A stretch of 64,000 nucleotides of DNA from Mesorhizobium sp. B2-1-1 (GTDB taxonomy: Bacteria; Pseudomonadota; Alphaproteobacteria; Rhizobiales; Rhizobiaceae): positions 1,991,501 through 2,055,500 of the forward strand of contig NZ_CP083954.1 in assembly GCF_006442975.2 (NCBI RefSeq), written 5' to 3'. Position 1 is the stretch's first letter. The number at the start of each line of letters is the position of its first letter. The notes beneath the pieces are model-generated. The model did not search any database. It was not told the DNA's origin and saw only the letters and a list, made by a program, of their open reading frames with translations. The position numbers were made by a program, and so were the translations under genes. This document shows, piece after piece, positions 1 to 8,702 of this stretch.

Positions 1-42
1 TAACAACGCGGGCGATCAATCGGTTGCCGAAGTGTGGGAGCC

Positions 43-861
43 ATGCGTGCCATGATCAACGATCCGTTGCCGGGAACTGTTCCGGCATCCCTTCCCGCGA
101 TCGACGCAAAGGCCGCCCCGACGCTCAAGAACGCCGAGGCGGAGGTGTTCTATACCGAAGCCATTCGCGAACTCGCCGCCACCGACATTCCTTTCCTTGT
201 CGCCGGAACCTATGCGGTAAGCGCCTACACCGGCGTCATCCGTCAGACCAAGGATCTCGATATCTTCTGCAAGGCAGGCGACTTCTCGCGCATCCTGGCC
301 CATTTCAAGCAGCTCGGCTACGCGGTCGAGATCGAGGACGACCGGTGGCTTGGGAAGGTCTTCAAGGGCACGCATTTCTTCGACATCATATTCGCCTCGG
401 CGAATGGAACGATGCCCGTGAGCGACCAGTGGATGGAGCATGCCCGCCAAACCGAACTGCTGGGAAGCCGGGTGAGGATCGTCGGCCCGACCGAGCTCAT
501 ATGGTCCAAATGCTTCATCCAGGACCGAGGGCGTCATGACGGGGCGGACATCGCCCATACGATCCTCAAGGCGCAGGACCAGATCGACTGGCACAGGCTG
601 CTCTCCTACCTGGAAGTCCACTGGGAAGTGCTGCTGATGCAGATTCTCAGTTTCAGATGGATCTATCCGAGCGAGCGCGACCGCATCCCCACATGGCTGC
701 TTGACGAACTGCTCGACCGCCTTGCCAAGCAGCGCCAATTGCCTTCCCCCAGAATGAAGATCTGCCGCGGGCGCCTGCTTTCGCAGACCGATTACGAAAT
801 CGACGTCAAGGAATGGGGCTTCGCCGGCGTCGGCGGTACAGGAGAATTTCGTGATGGCTGA
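43..861 (+). CDS. Nucleotidyltransferase-fold protein
   Basis: The protein is about 272 residues. Near residue 55 it has the segment FLVAGTYAVSAYTG followed by KDLDIFCKAGD, which resembles the G-[ST] plus Asp-x-Asp core of minimal nucleotidyltransferases of the kind annotated as AbiEii-like or aminoglycoside-adenylyltransferase-like. The rest is mixed alpha/beta with a helical C-terminal half. No substrate can be inferred. Its 3' end overlaps the next gene, a calcineurin-like phosphoesterase, by 8 bases, so the two are probably co-translated. The start is uncertain: GTG at 34 and ATGs at 43 and 52 are all in frame, and the GGGAG at 36-40 fits the ATG at 52 by spacing. A toxin-antitoxin role is possible for this fold but nothing here shows it. 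Confidence 0.7.
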   Translation: MRAMINDPLPGTVPASLPAIDAKAAPTLKNAEAEVFYTEAIRELAATDIPFLVAGTYAVSAYTGVIRQTKDLDIFCKAGDFSRILAHFKQLGYAVEIEDDRWLGKVFKGTHFFDIIFASANGTMPVSDQWMEHARQTELLGSRVRIVGPTELIWSKCFIQDRGRHDGADIAHTILKAQDQIDWHRLLSYLEVHWEVLLMQILSFRWIYPSERDRIPTWLLDELLDRLAKQRQLPSPRMKICRGRLLSQTDYEIDVKEWGFAGVGGTGEFRDG

Positions 862-1603
862 ACGGACCGAAGACGCTCCGGCGATGGAGGGCACCGCCAC
901 GATCAAGGTGGCGGCCGTTGGCGACCTGCATGTGAAGGAGGACGCCCAGACATCGTATCGCGATCTCTTCGGCGAAATGTCGCGCGAGGCCGATATCCTC
1001 GTTCTTCCAGGCGATCTGACCAATCTGGGCAAGCCCCGCGAAGCCGAGATCCTCGCCGAAGACCTGCGCGCCTGCTCTATCCCGGTGGTCGGCGTGCTCG
1101 GCAACCATGATTATGAATCCGGTGCGGTCGAGGACGTCGCGGAAATCCTGCGTCAAGCGGGCGTCCATCTCCTCGACGGGCAGACGACCGAAATAGAGGA
1201 GGTCGGTTTTGTCGGCGTGAAAGGGTTCGTCGGGGGGTTCGGTTCACGCATGCTCGGCTCCTTCGGCGAGCCGGCCATCAAGTCGATGGTCGCCGAGAGC
1301 GTCAGCGAGGCCATGCGGCTTGAGAACGCGATGCGCCAGGTTCGCGCAAAACGCACGCTTGTCATTTTGCACTACGCTCCGATCGTCGAGACCATCGCCG
1401 GCGAACCCCTGGAGATATTTCCGTTTCTGGGCTCGTCGCGGCTGGCGGAAACGATCGACCGGTTCCAGGTCAGTGCTGTCGTGCACGGCCATGCGCATCG
1501 GGGAAGCTATGAGGGCCGCACGCCCGGCGGGGCGAGGGTCTACAACGTCGCCATGCACGTTTCCAAACCGACCGGCCGACCCTATGCCTTGCTTGAAATC
1601 TGA
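854..1603 (+). CDS. Calcineurin-like metallophosphoesterase
   Basis: The 249-residue protein carries the full set of metallophosphoesterase metal-binding motifs: GDLHVK near residue 23, GDLTN near 52, GNHDYE near 82 and HGHAHRG near 210. It should therefore bind two metal ions and hydrolyse a phosphomonoester or phosphodiester; the substrate is unknown. No signal peptide is visible, so it is probably cytosolic. The ATG at 854 is preferred over the GTG at 851 because GGAGA at 841-845 is well spaced from it. It overlaps the upstream nucleotidyltransferase gene, which suggests a functional pair in which one enzyme adds and the other removes a nucleotide or phosphate group (inference). Confidence 0.85.
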   Translation: MAERTEDAPAMEGTATIKVAAVGDLHVKEDAQTSYRDLFGEMSREADILVLPGDLTNLGKPREAEILAEDLRACSIPVVGVLGNHDYESGAVEDVAEILRQAGVHLLDGQTTEIEEVGFVGVKGFVGGFGSRMLGSFGEPAIKSMVAESVSEAMRLENAMRQVRAKRTLVILHYAPIVETIAGEPLEIFPFLGSSRLAETIDRFQVSAVVHGHAHRGSYEGRTPGGARVYNVAMHVSKPTGRPYALLEI

Positions 1604-1632
1604 CGGAGTCGGGGCGCCGTCCCGACGGTCAG
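1600..1632. terminator. Hairpin between convergent genes
   Basis: GTCGGG at 1608-1613 pairs with CCCGAC at 1621-1626, and outer CTGAC/GTCAG arms at 1600-1604 and 1628-1632 extend the dyad. It sits between the converging phosphoesterase gene and the small minus-strand gene and includes both stop codons. There is no clear T-tract, so it is only a candidate bidirectional terminator. Confidence 0.4.
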
Positions 1633-1814
1633 CTTACCGCTTTGATCGATTTTGCCAGTTCTTCGAGCTTGTGCGGATCGTTGCCGTGACGGCGCACGAG
1701 CTCGCGTGCCTGATTGGACGGCAGATCGGCTGTCGCCACCAGTTGCCGGACCTGTTCACTGTCGACCGCGACTTGGGGCAAGTTGCTGCCGGAAATTCTC
1801 TCGTCACCAGCCAT
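1629..1814 (-). CDS. Small DUF3606-like protein
   Basis: This is a 61-residue soluble protein. Its C-terminal half (VRQLVATADLPSNQARELV, then RRHGNDPHKLEELAK) resembles the short helical DUF3606 type, in which a helix-turn-helix-like pair follows a polar N-terminus. A paralogue lies at 10568-10732. AGGAGA lies just upstream of the ATG. A perfect EcfG-type promoter lies 29 bases upstream of the start (1843-1868, minus strand), so expression under general stress is likely. The molecular role of such proteins is unknown. Confidence 0.7.
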   Translation of the reverse strand: MAGDERISGSNLPQVAVDSEQVRQLVATADLPSNQARELVRRHGNDPHKLEELAKSIKAVS

Positions 1815-1842
1815 CGTCTTTCTCCTCGATCGATGTCGAGAC

Positions 1843-1868
1843 AACGGATTGGAAAACCGTCCGGTTCC
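1843..1868 (-). promoter_or_regulatory. EcfG-type (general stress) promoter, perfect match
   Basis: On the minus strand GGAAC (1864-1868) is followed by a 17-base spacer and CGTT (1843-1846). This equals the alphaproteobacterial EcfG/SigT consensus GGAAC-N16/17-CGTT. It points at the small gene ending at 1629. Confidence 0.75.
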
Positions 1869-1962
1869 GAAAGACGGGGCTGAAGTCGACCGGCGGATCC
1901 GATCGGCAGCGCGCCGTCTCGATCCGTGGCGGCAAGGCCGGAGGCGACCGCGAATTGGCCAT

Positions 1963-1988
1963 GGAACAAATGACGCCGGCCAGGAGTT
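1963..1988 (+). promoter_or_regulatory. Possible EcfG-type promoter, imperfect
   Basis: GGAAC at 1963-1967, a 17-base spacer and AGTT at 1985-1988, one base off the CGTT -10 consensus. It lies 28 bases before the start of the proline-rich small protein. It is listed because neighbouring small genes have better copies of the same motif. Confidence 0.4.
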
Positions 1989-2016
1989 GCGTCCCGAATG
2001 AAGGGAGGTGATCCCG

Positions 2017-2190
2017 ATGCCAAACCCAGGAAAACCAGATCCCAATCGCGACGTGCCGATGCCGGCGCCGACCTGGAAGCCCGAACCGATCGAGGAGCCT
2101 GATCCGGAACAACTCCCGGACGAGGCGCCTCTGCCCAATCCCGACGAGAACGAAGAGTCGCCGATGCATGCCGGCAGCCGCGTCGTCTGA
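2017..2190 (+). CDS. Proline- and acid-rich small protein, unknown
   Basis: The 57-residue protein is made almost entirely of Pro, Glu, Asp and Asn (for example PEPIEEPDPEQLPDE), with no membrane segment or signal peptide, and is probably disordered. The ATG at 2017 is chosen because a strong AGGGAGG Shine-Dalgarno at 2002-2008 lies 8 bases upstream; the GTG at 2008 would overlap that site. Function is not recognised. The ribosome site and the candidate stress promoter upstream favour a real gene. Confidence 0.6.
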   Translation: MPNPGKPDPNRDVPMPAPTWKPEPIEEPDPEQLPDEAPLPNPDENEESPMHAGSRVV

Positions 2191-2310
2191 ACGTGCGACG
2201 CATGAATCCCGATCCCGTGGCAATGGAACCTCTTGGGCCGGCGCCATTGTCCCTCCATCGTGTTTCCATCACAGCAACGGCAAGGGGCGCTTCAACCAAA
2301 GGAGAACATC

Positions 2311-2748
2311 ATGAAAGTTGGCAACTGCATGACGCAAGGCGTTCAGGTCGCCAGTCCGGACCAGACCCTGCGGGAGGCCGCCGCCGCCATGGCCAGCCTC
2401 GATGCCGGCGCTCTGCCCGTAGGCGAGGACGACCGGCTGGTCGGAATGATCACTGATCGCGACATCGCCGTCCGTGGCGTCGCCCAGGGTAGGGGCCCGG
2501 ATACGCGGATACGCGAAGTGATGAGCGCCGAGATCAGGTACTGTTACGACGACGAGGAGATCGAAGACGTGCTCCAGCAGATGGGGTACCTTCAGGTTAG
2601 ACGGCTGCCGGTGATCAGCCGTGAAAAACGGCTGGTTGGCATCATCTCGCTTGGCGATCTCACGAAGAATGGCGAGGCCGCACGAGCCGGCGAAGCGCTG
2701 AACGGCATCTCACAGCCAGGCGGCGCGCATTCGCAGACGGCACACTGA
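2311..2748 (+). CDS. Tandem CBS-domain protein
   Basis: The protein is 145 residues and consists of two CBS domains. The first covers roughly residues 1-60, beginning MKVGNCMTQGV with DRLVGMITDRDIAVRGVA at its end. The second covers roughly 70-128, with CYDDEEIEDVLQQMG and KRLVGIISLGDLTK. The paired domains form a Bateman module that usually binds adenine nucleotides. No enzymatic domain is attached. The start follows AAAGGAGAA at 2298-2306. Stand-alone CBS proteins of this length are common in rhizobia, often near other stress genes, but no partner can be named here. Confidence 0.88.
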   Translation: MKVGNCMTQGVQVASPDQTLREAAAAMASLDAGALPVGEDDRLVGMITDRDIAVRGVAQGRGPDTRIREVMSAEIRYCYDDEEIEDVLQQMGYLQVRRLPVISREKRLVGIISLGDLTKNGEAARAGEALNGISQPGGAHSQTAH

Positions 2749-2802
2749 CCATCGATGACAGGGCGAGAGCGCTGCCCGCGCCCAGCGGGCGGCGACGGCG
2801 GT

Positions 2803-3993
2803 TCAGCGATCGATCTCTCCAAAGACGATGTCGAGGGAGCCGATGATCGCCGAGACGTCGGCGATCATGTGCCCCCGGGACAGATAGTCCATCGCCTGCA
2901 GATGTGCGAAGGACGGCGCGCGAATCTTGCACCGGTAAGGAACATTGCCCCCATCCGAAACCAGATAGACGCCGAACTCGCCTTTCGGCGCCTCGACGGC
3001 GGCATAGACCTCGCCCTCGGGCACGTGATGGCCTTCCGTGTAAAGCTTGAAATGGTGAATGGTCGCTTCCATGGAGCGTTTCATCTCCGCGCGGCGTGGC
3101 GGCGTGATCTTCCGGTTGGGAATTGCGACCGGTCCTTGGCCTTGCGGCGACCGTAGCTTGTCAAGACATTGCCTTATGATCCGGACCGACTGGCGCATCT
3201 CCTCCATTCGTACGAGGTAGCGGTCATAGCAGTCGCCGTTCTTGCCGATGGGAATATCGAAATCCATCTGCGGGTAGCATTCGTAAGGCTGCGCCTTGCG
3301 CAAATCCCATGCCGCGCCCGACCCACGCACCATTACGCCCGAAAATCCCCAAGCCCAGGCATCGTCGAGACCGATGACGCCGACGTCGACATTGCGCTGC
3401 TTGAATATGCGGTTTTCGGTGAGCAGTTCTTCGAGATTGTCGCAGACCTTGAGGAACGGATCGCAGAAATCCCAGATATCGTCCAACAGGTCCGGGGGAA
3501 GATCCTGATGTACGCCGCCGATCCTGAAATAGTTGGCATGCATGCGGGCGCCCGATGCCCGTTCATAAAACACCATCAGTTTCTCGCGTTCGGCGAAACC
3601 CCAGAGCGGCGGCGTGAGGGCGCCGATATCCATCGCCTGCGTGGTGACATTGAGCAGATGGGACAGCAGCCGGCCGATCTCGCAATACAGCACGCGAATG
3701 AGCTGGCCGCGCTGTGGAGCCGAGATCCCGAGCAGCTTCTCCGCCGCCAGGCAGAAGGCGTGCTCCTGATTCATCGGCGCCACATAGTCAAGCCTGTCGA
3801 AATAGGGCAGGGCCTGTAGGTAGTTCTTGTACTCGATCAACTTCTCCGTGCCTCGATGCAGCAGCCCGATATGCGGATCGACGCGTTCGACGACTTCGCC
3901 GTCGAGTTCGAGCACCAGCCGCAGGACGCCATGCGCCGCGGGGTGCTGCGGCCCGAAGTTTATCGTGAAATTGCGGACCGTCGCGTCAGCCAT
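2803..3993 (-). CDS. nuoD: NADH-quinone oxidoreductase subunit D (orphan copy)
   Basis: The 396-residue protein is a full-length NuoD, the 49-kDa subunit of complex I. It has the N-terminal [14 protein letters not shown] motif, [10 protein letters not shown], the Tyr of [13 protein letters not shown] used in quinone binding, and the C-terminal [22 protein letters not shown] and [12 protein letters not shown] segments. In complex I it forms the quinone cavity with NuoB. No other nuo gene is nearby: flanks are a CBS protein and an exported protein, all within a stress-gene neighbourhood. It is therefore a solitary copy and probably a second one, since complex I genes are normally in one operon. 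Whether it replaces the core subunit under some condition or does something else is unknown. Confidence 0.93.
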   Translation of the reverse strand: MADATVRNFTINFGPQHPAAHGVLRLVLELDGEVVERVDPHIGLLHRGTEKLIEYKNYLQALPYFDRLDYVAPMNQEHAFCLAAEKLLGISAPQRGQLIRVLYCEIGRLLSHLLNVTTQAMDIGALTPPLWGFAEREKLMVFYERASGARMHANYFRIGGVHQDLPPDLLDDIWDFCDPFLKVCDNLEELLTENRIFKQRNVDVGVIGLDDAWAWGFSGVMVRGSGAAWDLRKAQPYECYPQMDFDIPIGKNGDCYDRYLVRMEEMRQSVRIIRQCLDKLRSPQGQGPVAIPNRKITPPRRAEMKRSMEATIHHFKLYTEGHHVPEGEVYAAVEAPKGEFGVYLVSDGGNVPYRCKIRAPSFAHLQAMDYLSRGHMIADVSAIIGSLDIVFGEIDR

Positions 3994-4070
3994 GACGCCC
4001 TCCTTCGACCGTTGCCGCCTGGCACCGGGAATGGGACATCCGCCGAAGCACCGGGTTCTGCCCCACGCCG

Positions 4071-4457
4071 TCAGGTCGTGGTCTGGATGATCAGCGTCAG
4101 CGTGCCGTCGCCGTCAATGTTGGCCGCCACCACTTCGGAGGCATCAAGTCCATTCGCGGCCAGGACCGAGGAAGCTTCCGGCGATGCGCTGACCGAACGC
4201 TGCAGGACGTGAAGGTCTTCCTGGCTGGTCTGGGCAACCACGGTCTCGACCTTGGTCTTGAGGTCGGGTGGCAAGTCCGCCAATGCGACGATGGCTATGT
4301 TGGTGAATGTCTGTCCGGTGATGCCCTGGTCGGGGCCGGTCTGACCTGGCACGGCTTCCGGTGCCGGTGCGTCCGGGGGAAGGGGTGCGTTTCGGGACTG
4401 AGCATGGGCAGGCAAAGCCAGAGTGAGTGCCGCCAGGATGATGATTGCCTTATTCAT
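4071..4457 (-). CDS. Small exported protein, unknown
   Basis: The 128-residue protein starts with a typical Sec signal peptide ([20 protein letters not shown]) with likely cleavage after AHA or HAQ. A Pro-rich linker follows, then a mature domain with [21 protein letters not shown] and a C-terminus ending LTLIIQTTT. The start is set by the signal peptide and GGAAGGA upstream on the minus strand. It is not recognised as any named family. It lies between nuoD and the MgtC-like gene in the same direction, about 160 bases from the latter. Confidence 0.7.
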   Translation of the reverse strand: MNKAIIILAALTLALPAHAQSRNAPLPPDAPAPEAVPGQTGPDQGITGQTFTNIAIVALADLPPDLKTKVETVVAQTSQEDLHVLQRSVSASPEASSVLAANGLDASEVVAANIDGDGTLTLIIQTTT

Positions 4458-4619
4458 GATATCTTCCTTCCTTGTTCGAGGAGGGTCGACCGGGATGACG
4501 CGCGACAGGGACAGCAAGCCATCGCCTCGAACAGTGTTGCGTGTTCAAAGCGCGAAGTCCGGATTTGTTCCGGCTCCGATCGAATCCAAGGCAGGGACGA
4601 GGACGCATCGCTGCCCTGC

Positions 4620-5333
4620 CTATGGTCGGGGACCTTTATCGCTGATCGCGTCAAACCGTTCGATGTCGTAGCGCGGACTGATCCGCGCCAGTATCTCGAC
4701 GGAGGGTTTGGCCGCGTCGGGCTGTTTCCAGCTCAGCTCGAAGGAGAATACGAACCGGCCGCGCTCGATGTCGTGCTGCATTCCGAGAAAGCGCCAGCGA
4801 TAGCCCAGCGGTTGAACCAGCGCGTCGAGGTCAGGCGGAACGCCGTTCGCCGACGAGATCGCCAGGATCGCATGATGGGTTCGTGGGACCCACAGATCGA
4901 CCTGCTTCAGCACCTGAAGCGTTATCAACGTCAAAACCGTCCCCGCTGTGCCAAGTGCCAGTTGCCCGCCGCCGAAGGCGAGGCCGATTGCGGTCATGAC
5001 CCACAAGGTGGCGGCCGTGGTGACACCCGTCACGAAATCGCCGCGGCGGAGAATGGCTCCGCCGCCAATGAAACCGACACCCGTCAGCACGCCCAGCGGA
5101 AAACGGAGCACGTCCATCACACTGAACGAATCGGGGCCCTTGCCGCCCACCTCGAGCAGGATATTGGCCTGCATCATCGCGATCGCGGCCGCCAGGCCGA
5201 CCAGGATGGTTGTTCTGAGCCCGGCGGTGTGGCCGCGGGCTTCCCTGTTCATTCCGATGATCACGCCGGCAACAAAAGCAAGAGCCAGGCGCAGGGCTAG
5301 GTCGGTCAAGGTTGGATGAAGCGGCATGGTCAT
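4620..5333 (-). CDS. MgtC/SapB family membrane protein
   Basis: The 237-residue protein has four to five predicted membrane helices in the first 145 residues. It carries the family motifs GMNREARGHTAGLRT near residue 27 and GVGFIGGGAILRRGD near residue 85, then a soluble C-terminal domain. MgtC proteins are inner-membrane proteins linked to low-magnesium, acid and intracellular growth; in several bacteria MgtC acts on the F-type ATP synthase. The C-terminal domain is of the longer MgtC type rather than a bare SapB core. No strong ribosome site distinguishes the ATG at 5333 from the one at 5327. It is monocistronic as far as can be seen. Confidence 0.87.
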   Translation of the reverse strand: MTMPLHPTLTDLALRLALAFVAGVIIGMNREARGHTAGLRTTILVGLAAAIAMMQANILLEVGGKGPDSFSVMDVLRFPLGVLTGVGFIGGGAILRRGDFVTGVTTAATLWVMTAIGLAFGGGQLALGTAGTVLTLITLQVLKQVDLWVPRTHHAILAISSANGVPPDLDALVQPLGYRWRFLGMQHDIERGRFVFSFELSWKQPDAAKPSVEILARISPRYDIERFDAISDKGPRP

Positions 5334-5482
5334 AGCGGGGACGACTCACGCAACGGGCTCGTTCTCCAACACCGCGGAGCGTTCGATGGTTCCCTAGGTG
5401 GAAGGTGAAGCTTCTTGTCGGGTTCAGGCAACCCACGACGTCCCGCTGCGTTTGGCACAGAACGCACTCGGGAGATCTTTCC

Positions 5483-6100
5483 ATGCCGCTCACCGCCTTT
5501 GCGCTCAATTGCACCTTGAAGGCCTCCGACGACGCCGAGAAATCGTCCACGGACCGCCTGCTGGCGGATCTGCTGGCGGCAATGGTGCCGCATGGGGTCC
5601 GCGGCGAGATTGTTCGCGCCCTCGACCATGACGTCAAACCCGGCGTGCTGTCGGACATGGGCGAGGGAGACGGTTGGCCGCAGCTCCGCAGGAAGATCCT
5701 CGACGCCGACATCTTCGTGCTGGGCCTGCCCATCTGGCTCGGCCAGCCGTCGAGTGTCGCCAAGCGCATCCTGGAGCGCATGGATGCGTTTCTATCGGAG
5801 ACCGACAAACAAGGCCGGATGCCGGCCGCCGGCAAGGTCGCGATCGTGGCGATCGTCGGCAATGAAGACGGCGCTCACGCCTGTCACGCGGCGTGCTTTC
5901 AGGCGCTAAACGACGTCGGCTTCACGATTCCTGCCAATGGCGGCGTGTATTGGGTTGGGCAGGCTATGGGCGACGTCAACTATGTCGACCTGCCCGGAAC
6001 GCCGGAAGCCGTGGTCGAGATGATCGAAATGACGGCTTCGAATGCGGCCCATCTGGCCAGCGTGCTGAAGGAAAGGCAGTATCGCGGCGTCGGAAAGTGA
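5483..6100 (+). CDS. Flavodoxin-like NADPH-dependent FMN reductase family
   Basis: The 205-residue protein has a flavodoxin-like fold: an N-terminal strand (LTAFALNCTLKAS), then ILDADIFVLGLPIWLGQPSSVAKRILERMD, a typical FMN phosphate and isoalloxazine contact region, then KVAIVAIVGNEDGAHA. It most likely reduces flavin or quinones with NAD(P)H. The ATG at 5483 follows GGAGA at 5471-5475. The gene stands alone between the divergent mgtC-like gene and a converging small gene. The specific substrate is not identifiable. Confidence 0.78.
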   Translation: MPLTAFALNCTLKASDDAEKSSTDRLLADLLAAMVPHGVRGEIVRALDHDVKPGVLSDMGEGDGWPQLRRKILDADIFVLGLPIWLGQPSSVAKRILERMDAFLSETDKQGRMPAAGKVAIVAIVGNEDGAHACHAACFQALNDVGFTIPANGGVYWVGQAMGDVNYVDLPGTPEAVVEMIEMTASNAAHLASVLKERQYRGVGK

Positions 6101-6199
6101 AGAGATTTTCGTGGCGGCACAGAGTGCCCGTTGCCCTGACACCATCGGCCACTCGATGGTTGCCGGGCGCCAGCAAGATCAGTGTCGGCGCCCTTGGGG

Positions 6200-6481
6200 T
6201 CAGGGCTCGTCAAAAGGCCCGGCTCGCCTGGCCAGATCGCGCGATATGGCACCTTCCTCTTCGTCATCGGGCAATGCCTCGTCGCTGTTCTGGTAGGCGT
6301 TGTCATCGTCCTCCTCCGGCAGGTCGCCTTCCTTCTCGACGTCGACGACGGCGTCGACATTGTCGGACACCTTGTCTGGAAGAACCCCGCCGCCCTTGAT
6401 TGCATCCCAGTCCGCCTGCTGGATTGCCGGGGCTTCAGTTTCGTCCCGTTGTTCGGATCGTTGCTTCTTGCGCGGTTCCAT
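6200..6481 (-). CDS. Small acidic hydrophilic protein, unknown
   Basis: The 93-residue protein starts with a basic patch (MEPRKKQRSEQRDE) and then becomes strongly acidic (EEDDDNAYQNSDEALPDDEEE). There is no membrane segment and it is likely disordered. A GGAGA site precedes the ATG. The strong amino-acid bias and a ribosome site argue for a real gene, but no family is recognised. The 292 bases upstream, up to 6773, hold nothing else that I can support. Confidence 0.55.
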   Translation of the reverse strand: MEPRKKQRSEQRDETEAPAIQQADWDAIKGGGVLPDKVSDNVDAVVDVEKEGDLPEEDDDNAYQNSDEALPDDEEEGAISRDLARRAGPFDEP

Positions 6482-6773
6482 CTCATGTCTCCGATATGAA
6501 CGGGTGCCTCATGTGGCCCCTTTGTCACCAGGTGTCGCTTTCCGCCGCCAGAACTCGGCTATCCTGATGGGTCGTGGAATCGGAAAGGCTAACGGATAAC
6601 CGCCGACCCGGCCCATTGTTCCTCTCAGCGGGATCGGTTGGTGTTCCGCCTTGGGCCTGGGATGCAGCATCGCGGGGTAGCCGCCGCATTCGCGCAACCA
6701 ATCCCGCATTACCTCGTTTTGCCTTTGAGACCGCCCTTGAACTTTACCGATTGGAAATCTCAGAGACACTCAA

Positions 6774-7181
6774 ATGAACCCTTCAGCCGAGCCCCGATCA
6801 CCGTCGGGAAACAATCTCCATATTCAGCCTTTCCATGGAACGGTGACTGTCAGATTCTCCGACGCCATCATCGCCTCCACCGAACATGCGCTGCAGGTCC
6901 AGGAAACGGGGAGGGATCCTGTGTTCTACATCCCGTTCCAGGACATCTATTTCGACCTGCTCGAGAAAACCGATACCACCTCGATATCGCCAAAAGGCAC
7001 TGCGAGCTATTGGCGCGTGCATGCCGTTGGCGGATCGGCGGATGATTTCATGTGGGCGTATGAAGAGCCCGAGGCGCCTGTCCGGGTGCTTGCTCGCCAC
7101 GCCGCCTTCGATCCCGGCAAGGCTCGCATAGACGCCGATCCCGCTGAAGACGAGCGCCACACGCCTCACATAGTGGAATAG
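6774..7181 (+). CDS. DUF427 domain protein
   Basis: The 135-residue protein matches the DUF427 pattern: a beta-rich start (VTVRFSDAIIASTEHALQVQE), then DPVFYIPFQDIYFDLLEKTD, SPKGTASYWRVH and DDFMWAYEEPE. DUF427 proteins are small cytosolic beta-barrel-like proteins of unknown function, common in actinobacteria and rhizobia. No clear ribosome site is visible. The Asp-Ala-rich C-terminal tail is not part of the domain. Confidence 0.8.
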   Translation: MNPSAEPRSPSGNNLHIQPFHGTVTVRFSDAIIASTEHALQVQETGRDPVFYIPFQDIYFDLLEKTDTTSISPKGTASYWRVHAVGGSADDFMWAYEEPEAPVRVLARHAAFDPGKARIDADPAEDERHTPHIVE

Positions 7182-7258
7182 CAGGACAGCGGCAGGATTT
7201 ATCCAAGGGAACCGATTCCATTGGGTTGTCGTGCGATGACACCGGGCCCAGGTCGCCT

Positions 7259-7675
7259 TCACGCTGCGCGGTCTTCGTCGAGAATGCGCAGGCCCTCTTC
7301 AAATTTCGCGAGGGGAATCCCGGCCCGCCGCGCTTGCCACAGGTTGTCGGCCAGATCCGCACGCTTGACCGGCCGCGCCAGGGGATTTGACGCAGCCCGG
7401 CGCACGAAAGCGATTTCATTCTCGCCAGGCCTCTTCGTCAGCGCATCGACCGCAGCGACAATCGAGGGACCAAACCCCGCCGATTTCAGCCTTGTCCTTG
7501 TCCAGCCTTCCCCTTTTTCGAGGACGTCATGCAGATAAGCCACGATCTTCTGGTCAAGGGTTTCGACCGTGTCGACCACGCGCCTGCAGTGTTCGATATA
7601 GGGTTGCCCGGTCTTGTCGGTCTGCGATCGATGCGCGTCCTCGGCAATCTTGGCCGCGCGGTAGAGCATGCTCAT
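7259..7675 (-). CDS. HD-domain hydrolase, RelA/SpoT hydrolase-like
   Basis: The 138-residue protein aligns by eye with the hydrolase half of RelA/SpoT: AEDAHRSQTDKTGQPYIEHCRRV, then IVAYLHDVLEKGEGWT (the HD pair) and VKRADLADNLWQARR. It lacks the synthetase, TGS and ACT domains, so it is a small stand-alone HD protein, possibly a ppGpp hydrolase (Mesh1-like) or another nucleotide phosphohydrolase. GGGAGG 7 bases upstream of the ATG at 7675 sets the start; an in-frame ATG at 7669 is the alternative. It follows the DNA ligase gene on the same strand with a 13-base gap and probably shares its transcript. Confidence 0.82.
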   Translation of the reverse strand: MSMLYRAAKIAEDAHRSQTDKTGQPYIEHCRRVVDTVETLDQKIVAYLHDVLEKGEGWTRTRLKSAGFGPSIVAAVDALTKRPGENEIAFVRRAASNPLARPVKRADLADNLWQARRAGIPLAKFEEGLRILDEDRAA

Positions 7676-7688
7676 TGCCAGCCTCCCT

Positions 7689-8702
7689 TCATTCAATCTG
7701 TTCGAACCCGCATTGCCGGGGCGCCTTGTCCGGCCGCCATCGCAGCAGTTTCGTTCCATGGCGAAACCGATTGCCGGTGACGTGATCGAAACGGACTTCG
7801 ACCACCAACTCCGGCCGCACGGGCTCCCACTCCCCGCTGCGTTCGGTGCTCCAGCGGCTCGGCCCGCCGGGAGCCTTGCCGGTAAAGCCGGGTCCGCCTC
7901 TCAGGTTCTCGAGCTTCGCGGTAATTTCTGCCCTGTCGTCCTTGCCGATCGTCGACGTAAACCCGACATGGTCGAGTTTGCCGTGGTCGTCATAGAGACC
8001 GAGCAGCAGGGATCCGACCTGGCTGCTGCCCGTCAGGTAGCGGAACCCGCCGACGACACAGTCCGCGGTGCGCAGCCGCTTCACCTTGATCATGGTGCGC
8101 TCGCCCGGCCGATAAGGGTCCATCAGCAGTTTGGCGACAACTCCATCGGTGGAGCCGTGGCCGGCCTCGCCCAGCCAGCGCCTGGCGGTGGTCACGTCGG
8201 TGGTGCGCGGCGACAACCGCAACGAGGAAACGCCCGACCTCATGACGAAGCGCTCAATCGCGGCCCGTCGTTCCGTCAAGCTCTTGTCGAGCATGATCCC
8301 CCCGTCCGGATCGGCGAGAATATCGAACAGGACGAGACGGGCCGGGGTTTGCGCGCTCAGCATGCGAATCCTGCTTTCGGCAGGGTGAAGCCGCATCTGC
8401 AAGGCCTCGAAGGAAGGATCGCCATTCACCTCGATGACTATCTCGCCGTCAAGAACGAAAGACTGGGTATCGAGATCGCGCAACAGTGTCGTTATTTCCG
8501 GAAAATACCGGCCGAGCGGCTTGCCGGACTTGGCCCTGAGATCGACGCTTGCGGCGCCTTTGAAGGCCAGGCAGCGGAATCCGTCCCACTTCGGCTCATA
8601 CTGCCAGAGACCGTCGTCGCCCGGCAGTGCGTCGGCCGCCTTGGCCTCCATGGGGCGGGTATCCAAAGGCAGCGGAAAAGCAGCGGCCACGGCCTCTACC
8701 AC
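7689..8702 (-). CDS. ATP-dependent DNA ligase (LigC/LigD ligase domain)
   Basis: The protein (about 337 residues) has the nucleotidyltransferase motifs of ATP-dependent ligases: motif I EPKWDGFRC with the adenylated Lys, motif III LVLFDIL, motif IV DGVVAK and motif V MIKVKR. An OB-fold C-terminal domain follows (VEVRFDHVTGNRFRHGTKLLRWR). It lacks the polymerase and nuclease modules of full LigD, so it is LigC-type. Such ligases act in Ku-dependent end joining or in repair; no ku gene is in the window. A GTG at 8702, overlapping the TAG of the upstream GFA gene, is the preferred start. An upstream ATG at 8750 and an internal ATG at 8651 are alternatives. Confidence 0.88.
   Translation of the reverse strand: MVEAVAAAFPLPLDTRPMEAKAADALPGDDGLWQYEPKWDGFRCLAFKGAASVDLRAKSGKPLGRYFPEITTLLRDLDTQSFVLDGEIVIEVNGDPSFEALQMRLHPAESRIRMLSAQTPARLVLFDILADPDGGIMLDKSLTERRAAIERFVMRSGVSSLRLSPRTTDVTTARRWLGEAGHGSTDGVVAKLLMDPYRPGERTMIKVKRLRTADCVVGGFRYLTGSSQVGSLLLGLYDDHGKLDHVGFTSTIGKDDRAEITAKLENLRGGPGFTGKAPGGPSRWSTERSGEWEPVRPELVVEVRFDHVTGNRFRHGTKLLRWRPDKAPRQCGFEQIE

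Noticed and set aside
2225..2249. GGAAC 86 bases before the CBS gene as an EcfG promoter
   Set aside because: After 16-17 bases the -10 reads ATTG or TTGT, too far from CGTT.
5368..5393. Minus-strand GGAAC-N17-TGTT before the MgtC-like gene
   Set aside because: It fits the spacing but differs at the -10; kept as a weak possibility only and not listed.
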